From the NCBI RefSeq assembly GCF_900184265.1, contig NZ_FXXA01000002.1, forward strand, positions 2,714,539-2,778,538: DNA of 64,000 nucleotides, written 5' to 3'. The notes beneath the pieces are model-generated. The model saw only the letters and a list, made by a program, of their open reading frames with translations. It was not told where the DNA came from and did not search any database. The DNA comes from Eggerthella timonensis (GTDB lineage: Bacteria; Actinomycetota; Coriobacteriia; Coriobacteriales; Eggerthellaceae). Positions 1 through 8,369 of this stretch are shown here, one piece after another; within the stretch, counting starts at the first letter, position 1; the number at the start of each line of letters is the position of its first letter. Made by a program: the position numbers and the translations under genes.

Positions 1-242
1 TCGCTGGCCGCCTTGTTCGTGAACGTGGCGCACAGGATGGTGCCCGGCATGATGCCCAACTCGTTCACCAGGTAGGCGAAGCGCTCGGTGAGCGCCCGCG
101 TCTTGCCCGTGCCGGCGCCGGCGATCACGCGCACGTACCCCTCGGTCGCCTCGACGGCCTCGCGCTGCGCCGCGTTCAGGCGCGTCCGGCCGTCGTCCTC
201 GTCGTGCCGTACGCTCGTCGTTGTTTCGATCGTCTGTTCCAT
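1..242 (-). CDS. UvrD/PcrA-type DNA helicase, N-terminal fragment
   Basis: Only the first 80 or so residues lie in the window; the gene runs off the left edge. The protein begins MEQTIETTT, and after a short acidic leader shows LNAAQREAV (the Q-motif region of superfamily 1A helicases), a Walker A motif AGAGTGKT near residue 42, and [11 protein letters not shown] (motif Ia). These are the hallmarks of ATP-dependent 3'-5' helicases of the UvrD/PcrA/Rep group, which act in repair and in removing RecA or replication blocks. Too little is visible to tell PcrA from other UvrD paralogues. The ATG at 242 is the only plausible start ahead of the Q motif. Confidence 0.85.
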   Translation of the reverse strand, partial: MEQTIETTTSVRHDEDDGRTRLNAAQREAVEATEGYVRVIAGAGTGKTRALTERFAYLVNELGIMPGTILCATFTNKAAS

Positions 243-284
243 AGGTACAGTGTAGCAGAAAACGGACGGATGTTCCCGAACAAA

Positions 285-300
285 TGTTTCACGTGAAACA
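285..300. other. parS: parS centromere site (ParB-binding)
   Basis: The 16-base sequence TGTTTCACGTGAAACA is a perfect palindrome and matches the bacterial parS consensus at every position. ParB/Spo0J binds such sites, spreads on the flanking DNA, and loads SMC for origin segregation. It lies in the spacer upstream of the helicase gene, 43 bp from its start codon. Chromosomal parS sites cluster around oriC, so the window may be origin-proximal; that last step is inference. I saw no second copy in the window. Confidence 0.9.
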
Positions 301-331
301 TTCTTGCGACGGCACGGCGAAGCCGCGCGGC

Positions 332-475
332 GAGGTCCGACGCGGCCAGGGGGCGGGGAATCGACGCGGCAAGGGGATGGAGGACCGACGCAGCCAGGGG
401 GCGGAGGACCGCCATGGCGTAGGGACGGGAAATCGACGCTGCCAAGGGGCGGAGGACCGATGCGGCCAGGGGACG
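332..475. repeat. 24-bp tandem repeat array, six units
   Basis: Six head-to-tail 24-bp units (332-355, 356-379, 380-403, 404-427, 428-451, 452-475) follow the pattern GAGGACCGACGCGGCCAGGG plus four bases. Units 2 and 5 share GGGAATCGACG or GGAAATCGACG starts, and unit 4 is the most diverged. The period is a multiple of three, so open frames run through it on both strands, but no ribosome binding site or recognisable protein supports coding. It sits between parS and the end of the lysine exporter gene. Confidence 0.85.
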
Positions 476-551
476 GCAGGAACGGACCCGGGGCAGGACG
501 AGGGATCCATGCGGCAAGCCGGCACGGTGCGGCCCTTGGCTCCGCCCCCCC

Positions 552-1520
552 CTACATCAGCTGATGGAACGCCTCGATCAGCACGGGGACCAGCGCGGAG
601 CAGATGACGCCGTTGAGCACCGAGAGCACCACGGTCTCGCCGTTCGTGCAGCGGATGAGCATGGGCAGCGTGGTGTCCTCGCTCGTGGCGCCGGCAGGCG
701 CGATGCACGTGGGGTAGTTGAGGTGCTTCGCGATCCAGGGGATGCTGAAGAACGAAACGAGCTCGCGCAGCAGGTTCGCCAGAAACGTGATACTGCCCAC
801 CTGGGCGCCGGCGATGTCGGTCATCATGACGCCCGCGAGGCTGTACCATCCCAGACCCGACGCCACGGCCGCGCCCGTGGGCAGCGGCATGCCCGCAAGC
901 GGCGCGCACGCGAGGCCGCCCAGCACCGAGCCGATCACGATGCCCGCCGGAACGATGAGCACGCGCACGTGGTACTGGCGCAACTTGCCCAAAAGGCCGC
1001 GGCTGCCGCCCACGCTGATGCCCACGAGGAACATGAGCGCGTAGAGGATGGCCTCGGAATGGCCGGCTACGAAGTCGACCGGCGCGATCGGCACGTTTGC
1101 CAGCCCGTACGCCGCGCCGAGCGCGAGCGCTCCCACTGCCACGCCGATCATCGCGGCCTCGCCGCGCGCGCCCGCCGCGCCCTCGGCGTCCTCCTGGGCT
1201 GCGGCCACGCGCGGGCCGGCCGGGCGGCGGGCGATGTCGGACATGAACAGGCTCGTCAGCGCGTACACGGCGATCGTCGAGAACGCCACCGGCACGAGGC
1301 AGAACAGGACGCTGGCCCACCCCACGGTGCCGAGCTCCTCCAGAAACGACTCGCGCCCGGCCAGCAGCACGCCCATCGAGAAGATGAGCAGCCCGGTGGC
1401 CGCGAGCGTCAGCTTCTCGTTCAGCCCCTTGAGCCGCGCGGGGAACACCGTTGCTCCCACGAGCACCCCCGCGACCATGACGACCAGTATCTCCACGACA
1501 TCCCTTCCCGCCGTGCGCAT
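552..1520 (-). CDS. lysO: LysO-family lysine exporter
   Basis: A 322-residue polytopic membrane protein of the LysO (DUF340) family, which exports L-lysine and toxic analogues. Two homologous halves are visible. The first has GLLIFSMGVLLAGRE near residue 43. The second has the family signature GLGWYSLAG near residue 224, followed by GATSEDTTLPMLIRC and a last helix ending in IEAFHQLM. About eight hydrophobic segments can be counted. An insertion rich in Ala and Glu (residues about 100-118, RRPAGPRVAAAQEDAEGAAG) lies in the cytoplasmic loop between the halves. It is separated from the dlt operon by only about 40 bp on the same strand and could be read through from it. Confidence 0.87.
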   Translation of the reverse strand: MRTAGRDVVEILVVMVAGVLVGATVFPARLKGLNEKLTLAATGLLIFSMGVLLAGRESFLEELGTVGWASVLFCLVPVAFSTIAVYALTSLFMSDIARRPAGPRVAAAQEDAEGAAGARGEAAMIGVAVGALALGAAYGLANVPIAPVDFVAGHSEAILYALMFLVGISVGGSRGLLGKLRQYHVRVLIVPAGIVIGSVLGGLACAPLAGMPLPTGAAVASGLGWYSLAGVMMTDIAGAQVGSITFLANLLRELVSFFSIPWIAKHLNYPTCIAPAGATSEDTTLPMLIRCTNGETVVLSVLNGVICSALVPVLIEAFHQLM

Positions 1521-1562
1521 GGCGAGAGCCTGCGCTGCGATCCCATCGGTGAAGGAGCCATC

Positions 1563-3155
1563 TTACCGCAAGTTCGCGGGCGGCGCAGCGTTTCGTGCCA
1601 GCGCGACCCACGCGAGCTTCGCCGCCCCCGCGGCGACGAGCAGCGCGGCGCACAGGACGAGCACGAGCGCCGCGTCGGGGGCGAACGCGAGCAGGTCGCG
1701 CCAGGGCACGCCCCGCGCGAGCGGCAGCGCGAGGAGGGCGGCGGGCAGCGCCGCGTGCAGCGCGAGCCCCTGCGCGAGCAGGCGGCGGCGCGGCGCCGCG
1801 GCCAGCCGCCGCGGCCAGCGGCCCATCAGCAGCAGCGGGGCGGCGCAGGCCAGCACCGCGCACGCGTACAGCACGTCGGTGCGCTGGCGCCACAGCGCGG
1901 TCCACTGCGCGTCCACCGGCGCGGACACGCCGCCCACCGCCGCGGTCACCACGCCGCTGACCAGGTCGAAGAATCGGCTGTTGCCGCCGGCGTTGTCGTT
2001 GGCGTCCGCCAGCACCACCACGCCGATGCCGCGCTCGGGCAGCAGGCACATACTGGCCACGTAGTTCTCCACCTGGCCGTCGTGGGACAGCACGAGCTCG
2101 CCGTCATCCCAGTAGAACGACGTCCACCCCATGCCGTAGTACGTGTCGCCCTCCGGATCGGGCACGCGGTCGAGGAACATGCGCCGCACGCTGTCGGACG
2201 ACAACACGCGCCCATCGCCGTCGGCCGCGCCGCCGTTCAGGTACATGCGCAGGTAGCCGGCCATGTCCTGCACGCTGGACGCCACGTAGCCCGACGCGGG
2301 GCCGCCCCATGCGTCGTCGCCCTGCGCGTGCCGGAACCCGTCGGCCAGATGGAGGCCGAACCAGTCGCGATGCCCCGGCGCCATGCCGAGCGCCTCGGCT
2401 CGCGCGGGATCGGCCGTCGAAGCGGTCATCCCGAGCGGGCCCAGCACGTGCTCGTCGAGGTAGCGCGCGTACGGCTCGCCCGACGCGCCCTCGACGACGC
2501 GCCCGAGCAGGTCGTAGTTCGCATTCGCGTACGAGAACGAGCCGAACGTGTCGCCCAGCTGCCCGTCGGCGGCCTCCGAGAGCGAATCGTGGGAGCCGAA
2601 CCCGCTCGTCTGGTTGAGCAGGCTGCGCACCGTCACCTCGTCGGGCACGTCGTAGCCCTGCGCGTAGCGGGCGGCGGGGGCGTCGAGGTCCACCGTCCCC
2701 TGCTCGACCAGCTGCATGACGGCCACGGCCGTGAACGACTTGCTAAGCGAGCCCACGACGAACGGCGCGTCGGCGCCGGGGCAGTCGCCGAGCGTGGCGA
2801 GGTAGCGCACGCCGTCGGCGTCGACCACGGCGACCGCCGCCCCGGGCATGCCCACCTGCGGGAAGTTCGCGGACAGGTAGGCGTCCAGGCGCGCGGCGAG
2901 GTCCTCCCCCGTCGGCTCGAGCCCTGCGGGCGCGGCGCCGTCCGCGTCCTCGGGCCCCTCCTCGTCGTCGGCGGGGCCCTCGTCCGCCGTCGCCGCCGTT
3001 TCGGCGGCGAAGCCCTCGTCATCCGCCGTATCCGCCTCGGCCCCGCACGATGCCAGCGACAGCGCGCACGCCAGCGCGAGCGCCGCCGCGGCAAACGCCC
3101 GCGCAACCCGTCCCGCGCGCGACGCGCGCGCCCGCCTGTCGTCGTTCCGCGCCAT
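1563..3155 (-). CDS. Membrane-tethered class C beta-lactamase-family serine hydrolase (dlt-linked)
   Basis: A 530-residue predicted lipoprotein. The N-terminus has a lipobox (LASC, Cys37), then an acidic Ala/Glu/Asp-rich linker to about residue 85. The serine hydrolase domain shows SLSK (Ser136, Lys139), YAN near residue 225 and a HDG box (SHDGQ) in place of KTG. The last ~110 residues carry three hydrophobic segments. This is the PBP4*/FmtA/AmpH-like group. FmtA of Staphylococcus is a D-alanyl esterase acting on teichoic acids. Because this gene overlaps dltX by 4 bp, removal of D-alanine from teichoic acid is a reasonable inferred role. A D-Ala peptidase cannot be excluded. The ATG at 3155 is chosen because it overlaps the dltX stop (ATGA) and gives a clean signal peptide. 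Confidence 0.8.
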   Translation of the reverse strand: MARNDDRRARASRAGRVARAFAAAALALACALSLASCGAEADTADDEGFAAETAATADEGPADDEEGPEDADGAAPAGLEPTGEDLAARLDAYLSANFPQVGMPGAAVAVVDADGVRYLATLGDCPGADAPFVVGSLSKSFTAVAVMQLVEQGTVDLDAPAARYAQGYDVPDEVTVRSLLNQTSGFGSHDSLSEAADGQLGDTFGSFSYANANYDLLGRVVEGASGEPYARYLDEHVLGPLGMTASTADPARAEALGMAPGHRDWFGLHLADGFRHAQGDDAWGGPASGYVASSVQDMAGYLRMYLNGGAADGDGRVLSSDSVRRMFLDRVPDPEGDTYYGMGWTSFYWDDGELVLSHDGQVENYVASMCLLPERGIGVVVLADANDNAGGNSRFFDLVSGVVTAAVGGVSAPVDAQWTALWRQRTDVLYACAVLACAAPLLLMGRWPRRLAAAPRRRLLAQGLALHAALPAALLALPLARGVPWRDLLAFAPDAALVLVLCAALLVAAGAAKLAWVALARNAAPPANLR

Positions 3156-3328
3156 CAGAAGCTGCTGTACACGAACTGCACCGGCCCGTTCAGCCCCGAG
3201 AACACGAGGAACCACGCGAGCAGCACGACCATCGCCGCCGTCGCCAGCGCCGCGAGCGCGCCGAGCACCCGCGGCCGCGCCTCCACCGCGGCGCGCACCG
3301 CGGCCGCCGCCCGCATCGCCCGCGCCAT
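3155..3328 (-). CDS. dltX: DltX, small membrane subunit of teichoic acid D-alanylation
   Basis: A 57-residue protein with a basic N-terminus (MARAMRAAAAVRAAVEARPR), one hydrophobic helix and the C-terminal ending SGLNGPVQFVYSSF. This resembles the invariant C-terminus of DltX, which in Gram-positive bacteria ends in FIYN-F and carries the acyl relay tyrosine between DltB and DltD. Start and stop both overlap neighbours by 4 bp (ATGA with dltD upstream and with the serine hydrolase downstream), so translation is coupled. In Firmicutes dltX usually stands first in the operon; here it follows dltD. The short length makes a family call less certain than for its neighbours, but context and tail agree. 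Confidence 0.78.
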   Translation of the reverse strand: MARAMRAAAAVRAAVEARPRVLGALAALATAAMVVLLAWFLVFSGLNGPVQFVYSSF

Positions 3329-4608
3329 CACGAGGCCACCTCCCCCGCGCCCGCCAGCGACGCGCCCGCGTTGCCCGCCGCGTCGAGGCCCTCGGCCGCG
3401 CCGAACGAGCCGCCGCCGAGGAAGGCGTCGTCGCGATCGTGCACGAAGTCGTAGAACGCCTGCTCGATGCGCACCCAGCCGCGCCACCCGGGGTGCACGG
3501 TGTCGCAGAGGAAGTACTTCTCGTACTCGCAGGTGGAGAAGTCGGCGTAGGCCGCGCCCGCCGCGTCAGCGATGCCGCGCACGCGCTCGTAGTACGCCTG
3601 CCGCTCGTCGGCGGAGACGCCCTCGCGATCGTACCAGGCGCCGTGGACCGGCAGGATGACCACGAGCGGCTCGATCCCCGTCTCGCGGCACACCTGGAGG
3701 AAGCACGCGAGGTCGGCGTACTCCTCGTCGGCCTGCGAGAAGGTCTGGCCGCGCTCGGCGTCGTAGCCGGAGTTCTTCTGCCAGTACGCGTCGTAGACGC
3801 CGTAGTCGTTCGTGGTGCAGGCGGCGTCGCCCGAGTCGTCGGCCTCCTCGAGCAACGCGTCCCAGTCGGGCTCGCCGGTGGGCTGGCCCGCGGCGCGCAC
3901 GGCGCTCTTGAGCGGCGAGCGGCTCACCACGCTCGGCAGTTCGGAGCGCAACCGCAGGTCGTCGGCCGCTGCGCGCACCGCGTCGTTCACCGCGTCGAGC
4001 GGCGTATCGCGATGCGCGGCCGCCGTCGTCTTCGCGTCCACGCCCAGCTGCTCCACGCGCGAGCGCACGTAGGCCTTCGTCTCGTCCGAGATGCTCGGGT
4101 TGTCCGCGAACTGGCGGTACAGCGCGTAGGAGAACTTCGAGGCGAACTTGCCCTGGTCGCCGTTGCCCTTGAAGAACCACTGGGGCGACACGACGATCAT
4201 CGCCTTTCTATTCTTCACCTGGCTTCCGTACGCGCCCGCGGCGATGGCCTGCCACAGGCTCTGGTCGTACGCCTCGCCGACGTAGGTGAGGTCGACGCCC
4301 GTCACGTTCTCACCGAGCACCTGCTGCGGGCACTGCGCCACCTTGTCCTTCGAGATGTAGAATTCCGACGACCCGAACGCCAGGTAGCCGTCGTCGCTCA
4401 TGGTGGCCAGCGTGAACGCCGCGCTCTCGGACTTCGTGCCCGAGTACACGTAGTCGTACAGGCGCGCGGGGTCGTGTGCGGTCTGCGCGGGCAGCAGGGC
4501 GTTCGCGCCCGCCACCACGAGCGCCGCCGCCAGCAGCCCCGCCAGCACCGCGCGCAGGAGGCGCATGCCCGACGGAGCCGCACCCGGGGTGTCCGACCGG
4601 TTCGCCAT
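3328..4608 (-). CDS. dltD: DltD, D-alanyl transfer protein
   Basis: A 426-residue extracytoplasmic protein anchored by one N-terminal helix (residues about 17-38). It shows the DltD serine motif FGSSEF (Ser80/Ser81) and, near the C-terminus, CDTVHPGWRGW, which carries the Asp and His of the catalytic triad. DltD moves D-alanine from the DltB/DltX relay onto lipoteichoic acid. The sequence between, including the YVGEAYDQSLWQA block and WFFKGNGDQGKFASKFS, matches the family layout. It follows dltC by 6 bp. Confidence 0.93.
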   Translation of the reverse strand: MANRSDTPGAAPSGMRLLRAVLAGLLAAALVVAGANALLPAQTAHDPARLYDYVYSGTKSESAAFTLATMSDDGYLAFGSSEFYISKDKVAQCPQQVLGENVTGVDLTYVGEAYDQSLWQAIAAGAYGSQVKNRKAMIVVSPQWFFKGNGDQGKFASKFSYALYRQFADNPSISDETKAYVRSRVEQLGVDAKTTAAAHRDTPLDAVNDAVRAAADDLRLRSELPSVVSRSPLKSAVRAAGQPTGEPDWDALLEEADDSGDAACTTNDYGVYDAYWQKNSGYDAERGQTFSQADEEYADLACFLQVCRETGIEPLVVILPVHGAWYDREGVSADERQAYYERVRGIADAAGAAYADFSTCEYEKYFLCDTVHPGWRGWVRIEQAFYDFVHDRDDAFLGGGSFGAAEGLDAAGNAGASLAGAGEVAS

Positions 4609-4614
4609 GATCGC

Positions 4615-4869
4615 CTACAGCCTGATCTCCACCTGGTGGATGATGAGGTTCACCGTGTTCATCTCGGCACGCTCAACCTCGGTGGGGGCGATGAACACGC
4701 CGAACTCGTCCTCGATGTCCACGAGCAGCTCGATGGCGCCCATCGAGTCGAGCAGCCCGAGCGCGAACAGGTCCTCGTCGCGGCGCACGCGCACCTCGTC
4801 GTCGCCGCACACCTCCTCGAGGATGTCGAGCATCTTCTCTTCGAGCTCCTCGCGCGTCGTATCAGCCAT
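4615..4869 (-). CDS. dltC: DltC, D-alanyl carrier protein
   Basis: An 84-residue acyl-carrier-like protein. The phosphopantetheine site is Ser42 in GLLDSMGAIELL, with the DSM form typical of DltC rather than DSL of ACP. DltA loads D-alanine onto the pantetheine arm and DltB accepts it at the membrane. The first codons overlap the end of dltB by 8 bp, and the ribosome binding site lies inside dltB. Confidence 0.94.
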   Translation of the reverse strand: MADTTREELEEKMLDILEEVCGDDEVRVRRDEDLFALGLLDSMGAIELLVDIEDEFGVFIAPTEVERAEMNTVNLIIHQVEIRL

Positions 4870-6034
4870 GGAACGCTCCTTTCACGAGCATCGTGATCTG
4901 CCCCGAGAACAGCGCGAACCCGAACATCACCAGCTGCAGCGTGACGAACCAGGACAGCGCTTTGAACGCGGGGTCTTTCCTATGCGCCTTGTAGAACTTC
5001 GACTTCTTCTGGAACGCCTCGGTGCCGGCCAGCAGCAGGCCGTGGAACAGGCCGTACAGCAGGTAGTCCGCCGTGAGGCCGTGCCAGGCGCCCATGAGGG
5101 CCATGTCGAACACGAAGCCCCAGCACGCCACAGCCATCCGGCTGTCGAACCAGCGGCGCTTCAGCGCCAGGCGCGAGAAGCGCATGAACACGAAGTCGCG
5201 CAGCCAGAACGACAGGGTGATGTTCCACCGGTTCCAGAAGTCCTTGATGTCGATGGAGGCGAACGGGGCGCGGAAGTTGCGCGGCGTCCGGATGCCGAAG
5301 CAGTAGCTGGCTCCCATGGCCATGAGGCTGTAGCCCGCGAAGTCGAAGAACAGGTATAGCCCGTACGCGTACGCCGTCTGCACCTGCGCGCCCAGCTCGA
5401 CCAGAAACGGGCCCGAGCCCCAGACCGCCGGCGCGTAGAACCGATGCAGCCACGCGGCCACGACGAAGGTGTAGACGAGCCCGACCAGCAAAAGCAGGAT
5501 GCCGCGCGCCAAGAGGCCCGCGTACTCGTCGCGCGAGCGCACCGCGTGCGCATCCTCGGCGAACCGGCGCGACCGGTCGATGGGGCCCGAGGTGAACACC
5601 GGGAAGAACAGGAGGAAGTACAGGTAGTCGAACAGGCCGAGCTCCTCGATGATGCCGTCGCGCACCTCGAACAGCACCTGCAGCGCCTTGAACGTGATGT
5701 AGGACACGCCCATGAAGCCCAGCAGGTTCTGGTCGAACACCGCGCCGACCTTCGCCGAGAGAAGCGGCGCGAGGATGAGCGCGAACGCAACGGCGAAGCG
5801 CTTGTTCGAGCGCGGGCTCGCCAGCACCCAGCGCGTCGAGAGCACGGCCACCGCCACGAAGCACAGCGCCACGGCCAGCCCGGGCAGGTCCTTGCAGAAC
5901 AGGCACGCCAGGAACGCCACCGAAGCGGCCATGCCGTAGCGCGCGAGCGGCTTCTCGCGCAGGCCGAGGAAGGCGGCGCCCGCCACAGCCAGCGCCAGCA
6001 GCGCGAAGAAGCTCGGATCGGCGTAGAACGTCAT
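4862..6034 (-). CDS. dltB: DltB, MBOAT-family D-alanyl transferase
   Basis: A 390-residue polytopic protein of the MBOAT family. Around residues 265-290 the protein reads IDIKDFWNRWNITLSFWLRDFVF, the classic DltB/AlgI signature, and about 40 residues later GAWHGLTADYLLYGLFHG contains the candidate catalytic histidines. It takes D-alanine from DltC and passes it through the membrane to the DltX/DltD side. About ten hydrophobic segments are visible. Order and spacing (16 bp after dltA, 8 bp overlap with dltC) indicate one transcript. Confidence 0.94.
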   Translation of the reverse strand: MTFYADPSFFALLALAVAGAAFLGLREKPLARYGMAASVAFLACLFCKDLPGLAVALCFVAVAVLSTRWVLASPRSNKRFAVAFALILAPLLSAKVGAVFDQNLLGFMGVSYITFKALQVLFEVRDGIIEELGLFDYLYFLLFFPVFTSGPIDRSRRFAEDAHAVRSRDEYAGLLARGILLLLVGLVYTFVVAAWLHRFYAPAVWGSGPFLVELGAQVQTAYAYGLYLFFDFAGYSLMAMGASYCFGIRTPRNFRAPFASIDIKDFWNRWNITLSFWLRDFVFMRFSRLALKRRWFDSRMAVACWGFVFDMALMGAWHGLTADYLLYGLFHGLLLAGTEAFQKKSKFYKAHRKDPAFKALSWFVTLQLVMFGFALFSGQITMLVKGAFHG

Positions 6035-6050
6035 CGATGCTCGCCATGCC

Positions 6051-7598
6051 TCATGCCTCGGCCAGCGCCTTGCGGTCCACCTTGCCGTTGCAGGTGAGCG
6101 GCAGCTCGCCCACGAGCGTCACCGCGCGCGGCACCATGTAGCCGGGCACGCGCTCGGCGAGCCGCGCCTTGATGAGCCGTGCGATCTCGAAGTCGGTGCC
6201 GGCCGGGCGGTCGCGCAGCACGACGCACGCCTTCAGGTACGCCACGCGCTCGCGGCGGCGCACGGGCACCACGGCCGCCTGTTTCACGAGCGGCAGCGCG
6301 CCGAGGTTCTCCTCCACGTCCTCCAGCTCGATGCGGAACCCGTTCACCTTCACGAGCGAATCGAAGCGGCCGTCGCAGTACAGCATGCCGCTCTCGTCGA
6401 GATGGCCCGCGTCGCCCGTGCGGTAGGCGCGCGCGGGCGAGCCGTCGGCGAGCGTCGCGTCGAAGAAGGCCGCGGCCGTCTTCTCGGGGTTGCGGAAGTA
6501 GCCCTTGGCCACCGTGTCGCCCACGATGACGATCTCGCCGGTCCGCCCGGCCTCGCACGGGGCGCCCGTCTCGGGATCGACGATGCGCAGCTCGGTGCCG
6601 GGGCGCGCCGCGCCCACCGGCAGCGGGCGCTCGCCGGCGAGCTCGGCGTCACCGATCTCGACGTAGGTGACCGCCACCGTGGACTCGGTGGGGCCGTACG
6701 TGTTCGCGATGCGGGCGCGGGGGAAGCGCTCGCGCAGGGCGGCGGCCGTGGAGCGGCGCAGGGCCTCGCCGCAGAACAGGAACAGGCGCACGTCGGGCAG
6801 CAGCCGCTCGTCGAAGCTGCGGTCGACCAGGCACAGGTCGGCGAACGACGGCGTGGACGTCCACACCTCCACGCCCGAGGCGCGCAAGTCGGCGAACAGC
6901 GCCCGCATGTCCTCCGTCTCCTCGCGCTCGACGGCGTGCAGGCAGCCGCCCGTGGACAGTGCGCCCACCACCTCGTACTCGGACAGGTCGAACGAGTACG
7001 GCGGTTGGTCGAGGAACACGCGCCCGCCCTCGCCGATCACCGGGAAGGTGCGCACCCAGTCCATGAAGCGCGCGACGTTGCGCGCGCTCACCTCGATGCC
7101 CTTCGGGCGGCCCGTGGATCCGGACGTGAAGATGAGGTACTGCGTCTGCTCGCCCGTCACCCAGCGCCCGCGGTCGGGCGCAGGGCCAAGGTCGGCGGTC
7201 GCGACCGCCGCGCGCGCATCGAGCGCCGCGCCCGCCGGGAGGGATGCGGCAAGCGCGGCGGGCACGGGCACGGTGGTCACCACGGGAGCGTCGCCGAGCT
7301 GCGCCAGGATGTCGGCGAGGCGCGCGGAAGGCATCTCCACGTCGACGGGCACGAAGGCGTGGCCGCTTTTGAGGCAGCCGAGGAACCCGGCGACCATGAG
7401 CGCCGATTTGTGGCCGAGCACCACCACCGGCTGTCGCCCGTCCGTGCGCGCCGCCAAGGCGGCGGCTATGCGGTCGGAGGCTTCCCACAGCTCGCCGTAC
7501 GTCGTCGTCTGCCCGTTCGACGCCCGATGCGCGGGCGCCTCCGGGTGCGCGCGAACCTGCCGCTCAACGGCGCATACGAACTCGTTCTCCCTCGTCAT
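6051..7598 (-). CDS. dltA: DltA, D-alanine--D-alanyl carrier protein ligase
   Basis: A 515-residue adenylation enzyme that activates D-alanine with ATP and loads it on DltC in the cytoplasm. Motifs seen: FTSGSTGRPKG (A3, near residue 154), YGPTE (A5), YRTGDAG (A7), and the C-terminal lysine region LTCNGKVDRKAL (A10). Length is typical for the family. An AGGA ribosome binding site lies 6 bp ahead of the ATG. It is the first gene of the dlt operon; a promoter must lie in the AT-richer 7600-7700 stretch shared with the divergent UPF0178 gene. Confidence 0.95.
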   Translation of the reverse strand: MTRENEFVCAVERQVRAHPEAPAHRASNGQTTTYGELWEASDRIAAALAARTDGRQPVVVLGHKSALMVAGFLGCLKSGHAFVPVDVEMPSARLADILAQLGDAPVVTTVPVPAALAASLPAGAALDARAAVATADLGPAPDRGRWVTGEQTQYLIFTSGSTGRPKGIEVSARNVARFMDWVRTFPVIGEGGRVFLDQPPYSFDLSEYEVVGALSTGGCLHAVEREETEDMRALFADLRASGVEVWTSTPSFADLCLVDRSFDERLLPDVRLFLFCGEALRRSTAAALRERFPRARIANTYGPTESTVAVTYVEIGDAELAGERPLPVGAARPGTELRIVDPETGAPCEAGRTGEIVIVGDTVAKGYFRNPEKTAAAFFDATLADGSPARAYRTGDAGHLDESGMLYCDGRFDSLVKVNGFRIELEDVEENLGALPLVKQAAVVPVRRRERVAYLKACVVLRDRPAGTDFEIARLIKARLAERVPGYMVPRAVTLVGELPLTCNGKVDRKALAEA

Positions 7599-7781
7599 GG
7601 CGATCCTCCCGCAGCTTCGACTTACCGTACGGGCAAGAATCTATGACGTATTTCTCAATAAAATATCTACGGCGCGGGCCGATCACCGTCTGCGCACATT
7701 TCGGTCACCGTCCCGTCGCATTGGCGCGCTTTGGAGCGCCCGCACGCCGTATACTGGAGGCCTCCGAGAGAAAGCGAGTCC

Positions 7782-8276
7782 ATGAAGCCCACGATCTACA
7801 TCGACGCCGACGCCTGCCCGGTCACCTCCGAAGCGCTCGCCGTCGCGCGCAAAAACAAGCTTGCCGTGGTCATCGCCGGCAACGCGACGCAGAACATCGC
7901 CCGGCACATCCGGCGCGGCGACCCGCGCGAACCTGCCGACGGGTTCTGGGTGGACACGCTGGCAGTGGGCATCGGCGCAGACGCGGCCGACTTCGCCATC
8001 GTGCAGGAGCTCGACCCCGGCGACATCGTGGTGACGCAGGACATCGGGCTGGCCGCCATGGCGTTGGGACGGCGCGCACGGGCCATCGGCGTGCGCGGGC
8101 GCGTGTACACGCTGGCCACCATCGACCTCGACATGCACATCCGCCACGAGGAGAAAAAGGTGCGTCGCCAAGGCGGCCGGACGAAGGGCCCCGCCGCCTT
8201 CGAGGACGACGATCGCGAGCGGTTCAGCGCGAACCTGCAGCGCCTCGTCGAGGATGCCCTGCGCGACGGAGAATGA
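7782..8276 (+). CDS. UPF0178 (YaiI/YqxD) family protein
   Basis: A 164-residue soluble protein beginning MKPTIYIDADACPV, the diagnostic start of the YaiI/YqxD family, a PIN-like fold whose acidic residues (Asp8, Asp10) suggest metal-dependent nuclease activity. Further family blocks are GADAADFAIVQELDPGDIVV, TQDIGLA and RRQGGRTKGP near residue 128. The start at 7782 follows a GAGAGAAAG ribosome binding site; a TATACT -10 hexamer lies at 7750-7755. The in-frame upstream codons to 7731 lack a binding site. Its cellular role is not known. Confidence 0.87.
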   Translation: MKPTIYIDADACPVTSEALAVARKNKLAVVIAGNATQNIARHIRRGDPREPADGFWVDTLAVGIGADAADFAIVQELDPGDIVVTQDIGLAAMALGRRARAIGVRGRVYTLATIDLDMHIRHEEKKVRRQGGRTKGPAAFEDDDRERFSANLQRLVEDALRDGE

Positions 8277-8369
8277 AAGCGCTCGCTGGCGAAGGTCCTG
8301 CTGCAAAATCGCCGTTTTCGGCGCATCGACGGGCGCTCAAAGGCCCCTCGGATCACGAGAGCCGACGCA

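Noticed and set aside
176-517. Open frame through the 24-bp repeats with an eight-residue repeat (PLAAS)
   Set aside because: The period is a multiple of three, so frames stay open by chance; it overlaps the helicase gene and lacks a binding site.
564-3659. Very long open frame on the plus strand across the lysO and dlt genes
   Set aside because: It is antisense to clear genes and made of His/Arg/Ala-rich shadow sequence typical of high-GC DNA; no ribosome binding site or family.
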